6,859 bases of DNA from the NCBI GenBank assembly GCA_015489145.1, contig WGAH01000843.1, positions 1 to 6,859 on the forward strand, given 5' to 3'. This document shows, piece by piece, positions 1 to 4,636 of this stretch (its first letter is position 1; each line of letters begins with the position of its first letter). The position numbers and the translations under genes were made by a program. The notes under the pieces are model-generated. The model made no database searches and was not told the DNA's origin. It saw nothing but the letters and a program-made list of their open reading frames with translations. This DNA is from Deltaproteobacteria bacterium. GTDB taxonomy: Bacteria > Myxococcota_A > UBA796 > UBA2385.

Positions 1-707
1 GTGGCGGGCGCGGGCAGGGGGCGGGCCGGCTCGCCGCCGAAGGCCGCCTCCACCTCGGCCATCATGGCGTCGCAGGCGAAGTCGCCCATCACCACGAGGG
101 TCATCGCCCCGGGCACGTAGCGCTCGCGGTACCAGGCCGCGACCGCCTCGGGCGTGAGGCCGCCCAGGGAGGCCTCGTCGCCGAGCACCGGCCGGGTGAG
201 GGGCGTGCCGGCCCAGGCGAACTCGGCGAAGCGCCGCCGGCGCGTCCAGTCCGGGTCGGCGCGGTCGCGGGCCAGCTCCTCGAGCACGATGGACCGCTCC
301 TTGTCGAACAGCGCCGGGTCGTCGGCCCAGGCGCCGCCGTGGAACAGCATGGCGTCCTGCAGGCGCAGCACCTCCGCCGCCCCCTCCCGGGGCACGAGCG
401 CCGTCAGCAGGGTGTGGTCCTGGCGGGTGGTGGCGTTGGCGTACGCGCCGAGCCGGTCGAAGGCGTCGTAGAGCGCGCGCTGGTCGAGGTCGCCGGCCCC
501 GTCGAACAGCAGGTGCTCGAGGAGGTGGGCCGCCCCGGCGGCGCCCTCGGGCTCCCAGATCGCCCCCGCCTCGACCAGGACGGCGGAATTCACGACGGGA
601 TTGGCGTGGTGCTCCGCCAGCACCACCCGCATCCCGTTGGGCAGCTCGGCGGTGCAGGCGGCCCGGGCGGCGGGCGCGAGGGCGGCGGCGAGGAGCGCGG
701 CGAGCAT
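1..707 (-). CDS. M16 family zinc metalloprotease (insulinase/pitrilysin type), 5' part only
   Basis: The first 235 codons of a gene that runs off the left edge. The protein opens with an Ala/Leu-rich hydrophobic segment ending in ARA (residues 1-16), a probable signal peptide, though it lacks the usual basic n-region. It then follows the M16 N-terminal domain: LPNGMRVVLAEH near residue 22, the inverted zinc motif HLLEH at 61-65 (H61 and H65 ligands, E64 catalytic), then ERSIVLEEL at 137-145, where the third zinc ligand is expected (probably E144). GDEASLGGLTPEAVAAWYRERY (split around 176-197) is the usual segment before the end of this domain. Known members cleave peptides, and bacterial ones are periplasmic or secreted. 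ATG at 707 is chosen because GGAGG lies 5 nt upstream (713-717); an in-frame GTG two codons earlier would sit too close to that site. The missing 3' part decides whether it is a one-domain subunit or the longer form. It may be co-transcribed with cydAB, but the 113-nt gap with stem-loops argues for partial separation. Confidence 0.88.
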   Translation of the reverse strand, partial: MLAALLAAALAPAARAACTAELPNGMRVVLAEHHANPVVNSAVLVEAGAIWEPEGAAGAAHLLEHLLFDGAGDLDQRALYDAFDRLGAYANATTRQDHTLLTALVPREGAAEVLRLQDAMLFHGGAWADDPALFDKERSIVLEELARDRADPDWTRRRRFAEFAWAGTPLTRPVLGDEASLGGLTPEAVAAWYRERYVPGAMTLVVMGDFACDAMMAEVEAAFGGEPARPLPAPA

Positions 708-744
708 GGACACCTCCGCCCCACCCCTACCGGCCGACCCGCGA

Positions 745-797
745 CGGGGCGAGCCCCGGACGCGCGGCGGGGCGGGCCGCGCCGGCGACCCGCCCCG
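745..797 (-). terminator. Two GC-rich stem-loops between cydB and the M16 gene
   Basis: Two inverted repeats fill the gap after cydB. One is a perfect 9-bp stem (CGGGGCGGG at 768-776 with CCCGCCCCG at 789-797, 12-nt loop). The other is a 6-bp stem with a very short loop (CGGGGC at 745-750, GCCCCG at 753-758). Read on the minus strand they follow the cydB stop by 23 nt. Neither is followed by a T-run, so a classical intrinsic terminator is not shown. They could be a U-less terminator, an mRNA-stabilising structure, or chance in very GC-rich DNA. Confidence 0.3.
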
Positions 798-820
798 AGG
801 TGGCGGAAGCCAGGAGACGC

Positions 821-1834
821 TCAGTAGCTGTGCTCGTCGAGCACGACCTTGCCGCGGAACACCCGGTAGATCAGCGCCGTGTAGGCGATGACCAGGGGCA
901 TGCCGAGCAGCGCGATCACGAGCATGGTCATCAGCGTGCGGTGCGTCGAGGCGGCGTTGGTGATCGTGAGCGCCGTGCCCTCGCCGAGCGCCGGCACCAG
1001 GGTCGGGTACATCGACAGGCCGAGGGTGAAGATCTGCCCGGCGATGGCGAGGCTGCTGCCGAGGAAGGCGCGGCCGGCGCGGTCGGGGCCGCCGTTGGCG
1101 GCGAGGATCGCGTGACCGCCGACGAACACGAGGAGCGCCAGCCACACGGCCGGGCGGCCGAGGCCGGCGGCGACGAGGCCCTGGGGCCCGGCGGCGGTGG
1201 CGACCGTGGCGAGGATGAACAGCACGATCCACGCGATCCAGGCGAGGCGGCGGGCGCGGATCATGCGCGCCTGCAGGTCGCCCTCGGTCTTCATCGCCAT
1301 CCACGCCGCGCCGTGGGCGGTGAACATCACCAGCGAGAGCACGCCGACGAGCAGGGCGAAGGGGTTGAGCAGGTCGAAGAAGCTTCCGGTGTAGTTGGTG
1401 GCCGCGTCCATGGGGATGCCGCGCATCACGTTGCCGACCGCCACCCCGTAGAGCAGGGCGGGGACGAGGCTTCCGAGGCCGAAGGCGAGATCCCAGGCCT
1501 TCTTCCAGCCCGGACTCTCGACCTTGCCGCGGAACTCGAAGGAGACGGCGCGGAAGATCAGCGCCATGAGCAGCAGGATGAGGGCGAGGTAGAACCCGCT
1601 GAAGACGGTGGCGTAGACCTTGGGGAAGGCGGCGAAGAGCGCGCCGCCGCCGGTGAGCAGCCACACCTCGTTGCCGTCCCAGACCGGGCCCACGGCGTTG
1701 AGGTGGACGCGGCGCTCGCGGTCGTCCCGGGCGAACAGGGCGAGCACGCCCACGCCGAGGTCGAAGCCGTCGAGGATGGCGTAGCCGGTGATCAGCACGC
1801 CGAACAGCACGAACCAGACGGTGTTGAGGTCCAT
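821..1834 (-). CDS. cydB: Cytochrome bd-type quinol oxidase subunit II (CydB)
   Basis: A 337-residue membrane protein that pairs with CydA in the cytoplasmic-membrane oxidase, which oxidises quinol and reduces O2 to water. CydB itself binds no catalytic heme but holds the complex together. Family signatures are LDGFDLGVG (21-29, with the conserved D25 region), GPVWDGNEVWLL (49-60), FRAVSFEFR (94-102) and NAASTHRTLMTML (293-305). Eight or so hydrophobic segments are spread along the protein. It is shorter than the E. coli protein (379 residues, from memory), as many non-enteric CydB proteins are. The start is ambiguous by one codon. The minus strand reads ATGATG; the second ATG (1834) is 6 nt from GGAGGT and is chosen, while the first (1837) is only 3 nt away. 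It overlaps the cydA stop by 1 nt (4 nt if 1837 is used), indicating translational coupling. No small CydX-like subunit gene is visible after its TGA stop (821-823). Confidence 0.95.
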   Translation of the reverse strand: MDLNTVWFVLFGVLITGYAILDGFDLGVGVLALFARDDRERRVHLNAVGPVWDGNEVWLLTGGGALFAAFPKVYATVFSGFYLALILLLMALIFRAVSFEFRGKVESPGWKKAWDLAFGLGSLVPALLYGVAVGNVMRGIPMDAATNYTGSFFDLLNPFALLVGVLSLVMFTAHGAAWMAMKTEGDLQARMIRARRLAWIAWIVLFILATVATAAGPQGLVAAGLGRPAVWLALLVFVGGHAILAANGGPDRAGRAFLGSSLAIAGQIFTLGLSMYPTLVPALGEGTALTITNAASTHRTLMTMLVIALLGMPLVIAYTALIYRVFRGKVVLDEHSY

Positions 1835-3177
1835 CATCCCACCTCCGCGGCGGTGTCGGTGAGCTCCGGGACGCCGTGGTCCGCCTCGCGGAACAGCAGG
1901 AACAGGTACAGCGCCAGCAGGAGCAGGTAGACCACCGTGAACAGCACGAGGCTGATCAGCAGGTCGGTGGCCGAGACGGTGACGCTCACGGCGTCGGCGG
2001 TCTTGAGCAGCTTGTAGACGATCCACGGCTGCCGGCCGACCTCGGCGGTCACCCAGCCGAACTGGATCGCGACGAGGGGCAGCGGCGAGGACAGGAACAC
2101 GAGCCACAGGAACTTGCGGTTCCCGGTGTGGCGGCCCCGGCTGGCGAGCCAGGTCCCCAGCGCGGTGAGCAGCAGGAACCAGCCGCCGAGCACCACCATG
2201 TTGTGGAAGCTCACGAAGGTCATCCACAGCGGCGGGATCTCGTCCTTGGGAAAGCTGTCGATGCCGGGGATCTCGGCCTGCGGGTCGCCGAAGGCCATCA
2301 CGCTGAGCAGGGAGGGCACCTCGATGGTGGCCTCGAGCTTGGGGCCGGCGGTGTCGGGCAGGGCGAAGAACACGAGGGGCGCGCCCTGCTCGGTTCGGTA
2401 CAGCCCCTCGATGGCGGCGAACTTCTCGGGCTGGGTGTGGGCCACCTGCCGGGCGTGTTCGTGGCCCGACGGGAAGATCACGAGGATCGACGAGACCAGG
2501 CCGGCGATGAAGCCGAACTTCAGCGTGCGGCCCGTGACCTCGGGGTTGCGCCCCTTGAGCAGCATCCAGGCGCTCACGCCCATGACGAAGAAGCTGCCGG
2601 CGACCAGCGCGGCGAGCACCGTGTGGCTGTAGCGCAGCAGGGTCGAGGGGTTGAAGACCGCCGCCCAGAAGTCGACCAGCTCGGCGCGGCCGGCGGCCTC
2701 GTTGACCACGTAGCCGGCGGGGGTCTGCTGCCAGGAGTTGGCGACGATGATCCAGAAGGCCGACAGGGTGGCGCCCACCGCGACCATCAGGATGCTGAAC
2801 CAGTGCCAGCCCCGGGAGACGCGCCCGCGGCCGAACAGGTAGAGGCCGAGGAAGCCGGACTCGAGGAAGAAGGCGAAGACGCCCTCGGCGGCGAGGGGGG
2901 CGCCGAAGATGTCGCCGACGAAGCGGGAGTAGTCGGCCCAGTTGGTGCCGAACTGGAACTCCATGACGATGCCCGTGGCGACGCCGACGGCGAAGTTGAG
3001 GGCGAACAGCTTGCCGAAGAAGCGGCCGGCGCGCTCCCACACGGGATCGCCGGTCTTCCAGGCCCGGCGCTCGATGATCACGAGCAGCCAGGCGAGCCCG
3101 ATGGAGATGGGCGGGAACAGGAAGTGGAAGCCCACCGTCTCCGCGAACTGGATGCGGGCGAGGAGGGTCGGGTCCAT
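1834..3177 (-). CDS. cydA: Cytochrome bd-type quinol oxidase subunit I (CydA), short Q-loop form
   Basis: A 447-residue multi-spanning membrane protein that carries the three hemes and the quinol site of a bd oxidase. Comparison with E. coli CydA from memory places H18 at the heme b595 ligand (E. coli H19), E98 and E106 at the conserved proton-path glutamates (E99, E107), and H185 and M327 at the heme b558 ligands (H186, M393). K252 and E257 in the Q-loop segment QPEKFAAIEG match the quinol-site pair. FQFGTNW (75-80 region), FGAPLAAEG (91-99) and GRQPW (381-385) are further signatures. It is about 75 residues shorter than the E. coli protein because the C-terminal Q-loop insertion is missing, as in the 'short Q-loop' and cyanide-insensitive (CioA-like) types. 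E. coli R391, next to the heme ligand, is replaced by H325 (segment FHNMV). ATG at 3177 has AGGTG 4 nt upstream, overlapping the rrf2 stop. It sits 3 nt after rrf2 and overlaps cydB, so the three genes are probably one operon. Confidence 0.96.
   Translation of the reverse strand: MDPTLLARIQFAETVGFHFLFPPISIGLAWLLVIIERRAWKTGDPVWERAGRFFGKLFALNFAVGVATGIVMEFQFGTNWADYSRFVGDIFGAPLAAEGVFAFFLESGFLGLYLFGRGRVSRGWHWFSILMVAVGATLSAFWIIVANSWQQTPAGYVVNEAAGRAELVDFWAAVFNPSTLLRYSHTVLAALVAGSFFVMGVSAWMLLKGRNPEVTGRTLKFGFIAGLVSSILVIFPSGHEHARQVAHTQPEKFAAIEGLYRTEQGAPLVFFALPDTAGPKLEATIEVPSLLSVMAFGDPQAEIPGIDSFPKDEIPPLWMTFVSFHNMVVLGGWFLLLTALGTWLASRGRHTGNRKFLWLVFLSSPLPLVAIQFGWVTAEVGRQPWIVYKLLKTADAVSVTVSATDLLISLVLFTVVYLLLLALYLFLLFREADHGVPELTDTAAEVG
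1841..1846 (-). promoter_or_regulatory. Ribosome-binding site of cydB
   Basis: GGAGGT on the minus strand inside the last codons of cydA. Spacing is 3 nt to the ATG at 1837 and 6 nt to the ATG at 1834, which favours the second ATG as the cydB start. Confidence 0.65.
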
Positions 3178-3180
3178 GGT

Positions 3181-3633
3181 TCACCTCTCGGGTGTCGGCG
3201 CCGGGGCGGCGCCGGGGGATCGGGAGGCGGCCGGGGCGCCTCCCAGGGGTTCGGAGAAGGTGGCGCGGCGGAGGCGCTCCTCGACGAGGCGGCGCAGGTC
3301 GGCCCACAGCGGGTGGACGGCGCAGTGCGGGCTGCGCTCGCAGGAGAAGCCCTCCGTGACGCAGACGTTGATCTTGAGGGGGCCCTGGACGGCCTCGACG
3401 ACCTCGAGCACCGTCAGCTCCGCCGGCTCGCGGGCGAGGCGGTAGCCGCCGGAGACGCCGCGGCGGGACGCGACGATGCCGGCGCGCTGGAGCTGCTGGA
3501 GCACCTTGCCGGCGAGGCTCTCCGGCGCCCCGACGGCCCGGGCCAGGGCCGGCCCGGCGAGGGGGCCGCCGCCCCGGCGGGCGAGGTGATCCACCATGCG
3601 GAGCGCGTAGTCGGCCTTGCGGGTGATGAGCAC
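3181..3633 (-). CDS. Rrf2-family transcriptional regulator, probable Fe-S sensor
   Basis: A 150-residue regulator of the Rrf2 family (IscR, NsrR, RirA, CymR). The N-terminal winged helix-turn-helix opens with LITRKADYALRM (2-13) and contains KVLQQLQRAGIVASRRGVSG (43-62), followed by GGYRLAR in the wing. The sensor region has C91, C98 and C104 (C-x6-C-x5-C) with H107 three residues after the last Cys, closely matching the C92/C98/C104/H107 ligand set known for E. coli IscR. D8 is also present, a position reported as a cluster ligand in Streptomyces NsrR. Cluster binding is therefore likely, but the signal (Fe-S status, NO, iron or redox) cannot be read from sequence. Residues 128-150 are a Pro/Ala-rich tail of no evident function. 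The start is GTG at 3633, with GAGGGG about 8 nt upstream; no other start codon fits as well. It is the first gene of the probable cyd operon, 3 nt before cydA, so it most likely regulates cydAB and itself. Confidence 0.93.
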   Translation of the reverse strand: MLITRKADYALRMVDHLARRGGGPLAGPALARAVGAPESLAGKVLQQLQRAGIVASRRGVSGGYRLAREPAELTVLEVVEAVQGPLKINVCVTEGFSCERSPHCAVHPLWADLRRLVEERLRRATFSEPLGGAPAASRSPGAAPAPTPER

Positions 3634-3640
3634 GGCAGGG

Positions 3641-3700
3641 CCCCTCGAAGTGGTCGTCGCGGGAGCGCAAACCGGACCGGAGCGGTCCGGTTTCGAGGGG
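3641..3700 (-). repeat. Outer 9-bp inverted repeat covering the rrf2 ribosome-binding site
   Basis: CCCCTCGAA at 3641-3649 is the exact reverse complement of TTCGAGGGG at 3692-3700. On the minus strand the rrf2-proximal arm contains GAGGGG, the likely rrf2 ribosome-binding site. If the transcript begins upstream of 3700, this pair would close a stem around the inner dyad and mask that site. If transcription begins near 3696, as the -10-like motif suggests, only about half of the far arm would be transcribed. The repeat is seen directly; a role is inference. Confidence 0.45.
3669..3693. promoter_or_regulatory. Perfect 11-3-11 inverted repeat, candidate Rrf2 operator
   Basis: AAACCGGACCG (3669-3679), spacer GAG, then its exact reverse complement CGGTCCGGTTT (3683-3693). 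The 25-bp length and symmetry fit the long dyads bound by Rrf2-family dimers, although the bases match no NsrR, IscR or CymR consensus I can recall. It lies 36 bp upstream of the rrf2 GTG and just downstream of the -10-like motif, overlapping or directly following the likely start point, where a repressor would block transcription. The same bases would form a stable 5' hairpin in the mRNA, which is the main alternative reading. Confidence 0.6.
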
Positions 3701-3702
3701 AC

Positions 3703-3711
3703 ATTAGCCCA
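3703..3711 (-). promoter_or_regulatory. Extended -10-like element for the rrf2-cydAB operon
   Basis: The minus strand reads TG-G-GCTAAT, a TGn extended -10 followed by a hexamer with 4 of 6 matches to TATAAT. It sits in the least GC-rich stretch of the window. No good -35 hexamer appears 16-18 nt upstream, as is common for activator-dependent promoters. It predicts a start point near 3696 (uncertain by a few bases). Confidence 0.35.
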
Positions 3712-3750
3712 TGCGGATATCGCTGAAACCGAATGTGCTGGACCCGGGCA

Positions 3751-3762
3751 TGATCCGGATCA
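3751..3762. promoter_or_regulatory. FNR/CRP-family-like palindrome in the divergent control region
   Basis: TGATCCGGATCA is a perfect 12-bp palindrome with the TGAT-N4-ATCA core and spacing of FNR/ANR boxes (consensus TTGAT-N4-ATCAA). The outermost bases are A and G instead of T and A, giving 8 of 10 matches. Its centre is about 60 bp upstream of the start point inferred for rrf2-cydAB, close to the -61.5 position known for class I FNR activation. bd oxidases are classic FNR-family targets, which supports the reading. Chance occurrence remains possible, and no regulator of this family is in the window. Confidence 0.4.
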
Positions 3763-3862
3763 GGATGCCGGAGGGTTTCGACCGCAGAACGGTTGCCGAC
3801 CTCGGGTCGACGACCTCGCGCCGGCCGGCCCGCCGGCTCCCCCGCGGTGTTAGTCCGCCGGC
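3763..3862. other. Remaining intergenic DNA before the plus-strand operon
   Basis: No gene is seen here. GC content rises again after about 3795. CGACCTCG occurs twice (3797-3804 and 3811-3818), and short GC palindromes are present, of the kind expected by composition. A plus-strand promoter must lie here or further upstream, but no convincing -35/-10 pair is visible. GTTAGT (3849-3854) could be a -10 giving a nearly leaderless transcript. Confidence 0.4.
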
Positions 3863-4636
3863 ATGTCGCCCGATCCCGCCGGCATCCCGGGAGGGGCCGC
3901 CCCCGGGGATGCCCCCGCCGCCGCCGAACTCGACGCCGTCCTCTCCGGGATGTCGGCGGTGCGCGCCTTTCCCGCGCGCCTCTCCGCGGCGGGCCGCGCG
4001 CTCCTCGGCCGGCCGTACCGGGCCGACACCCTCGTCGGCGGCCCCGGCCTGCCCGAGCGCCTGGTGACCCGCCTCGACGCCTTCGACTGCGTGACCTTCG
4101 TCGAGACCGTCCTCGCCCTGGCCGCGGTCCCCCCCGGTCTCGGCGGCGAGGCGGCTCGCCGCGCCTTCGCCCACCGCCTCGCCGCCCTGCGCTACCTCCG
4201 GGGCCGGGTGCGCTACCGCGACCGCAACCACTACTTCGTGCAGTGGATTCGCCGGAACGCCCGGGCGGGCCTCGTCCACGCCCTCCCGCGCGGCTACGCC
4301 TGGGGCGGCCCGCCCCGCCGCCTCGCCCTGGTTCCCGGCGTCCGCCCGGTTCGCTGGCGCCCGCGCTTCCTGCCGGTCGATCGGGCGGCGGAACTGGTCG
4401 GCCGCGCCCGCGCCGGCGACGTGGCGGCCTTCGTCTCCACCCGCGACGACCTCGACGTCTTCCACGTCGGCCTGCTGGCGGGCCGGGGCGCCCTGCTGCG
4501 CCACGCGAGCCGCTCGGCGGGCCGGGTCGTCGAGGAGCCCCTCGCCGCCTTCCTCGCCCGCAACACCACCCCCGGCCTGCTCCTCGCCCGGCCGCTCCCC
4601 GGCCGCCCGCCCCCTTTCGCCCGGAGGACCGCGTGA
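3863..4636 (+). CDS. DUF1460 family protein (N-acetylmuramoyl-L-alanine amidase-like, NlpC/P60-like fold)
   Basis: A 257-residue protein with the DUF1460 pattern: LLGRPYRADTLVGGPGLPE (48-65 region), LDAFDCVTFVETVLALA (71-87) with the probable nucleophile C76, VRYRDRNHYFVQW (116-128), then GDVAAFVSTRDDLDVFHVGLL (split across 185-205) with H201, and LLRHASRSAGRVV (211-223) with H214. Family structures have a papain/NlpC-P60-type fold, and members are annotated as cell-wall amidases, but the substrate here is unknown. The start is well bounded: an in-frame TAG lies at 3851-3853 and ATG 3863 is the only start codon after it. So there is no signal peptide, unlike many members that are exported, and the first 22 residues are a Gly/Pro/Ala-rich stretch. 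No ribosome-binding site precedes the ATG; translation may be leaderless or weak. A later start at M30 (3950) also lacks one. It is the first gene of a three-gene operon; its TGA overlaps the next GTG by 4 nt. Confidence 0.87.
   Translation: MSPDPAGIPGGAAPGDAPAAAELDAVLSGMSAVRAFPARLSAAGRALLGRPYRADTLVGGPGLPERLVTRLDAFDCVTFVETVLALAAVPPGLGGEAARRAFAHRLAALRYLRGRVRYRDRNHYFVQWIRRNARAGLVHALPRGYAWGGPPRRLALVPGVRPVRWRPRFLPVDRAAELVGRARAGDVAAFVSTRDDLDVFHVGLLAGRGALLRHASRSAGRVVEEPLAAFLARNTTPGLLLARPLPGRPPPFARRTA
4623..4627 (+). promoter_or_regulatory. Ribosome-binding site of the glycosyltransferase gene
   Basis: GGAGG inside the end of the DUF1460 gene, 5 nt before the GTG at 4633. It fixes the glycosyltransferase start at this GTG and rules out the much longer open frame that continues upstream. 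Confidence 0.75.

Noticed and set aside
708..820. Possible small CydX-type subunit gene after cydB
   Set aside because: No start codon followed by a short hydrophobic reading frame is present in the gap; the space is taken by GC-rich stems.
154..891. Three plus-strand open frames opposite the M16 gene and the gap before cydB
   Set aside because: Low-complexity Arg/Ser/Gly-rich products with no start signals. The minus strand has the signal peptide, HLLEH motif and ribosome-binding site.
800..1930. Plus-strand open frame opposite cydB
   Set aside because: Same antisense artefact: highly charged repetitive composition, no family resemblance, and cydB on the other strand is certain.
821..3670. 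A very long minus-strand open frame extending upstream of cydB across cydA and rrf2
   Set aside because: Only its last 337 codons (cydB) make sense. The upstream part is an Arg/Pro/Gly-rich out-of-frame reading of cydA and rrf2, a result of few A/T-rich stop codons in high-GC DNA.
1876..3726. Plus-strand open frame of about 616 codons opposite cydA and rrf2
   Set aside because: It is the antisense of well-supported genes; the product is a Glu/Gly/His/Gln-rich low-complexity string without any domain, and no ribosome-binding site supports it.
3797..3818. Direct repeat of CGACCTCG upstream of the DUF1460 gene
   Set aside because: Eight bases twice in GC-rich DNA is weak, and the motif is also a common codon-pair string in the coding regions here.
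3793..4632. 280-codon N-terminal extension of the glycosyltransferase frame
   Set aside because: It overlaps the DUF1460 gene in another frame and is Arg/Pro-rich nonsense. GTG 4633 with a good ribosome-binding site and GTGA coupling is the real start.
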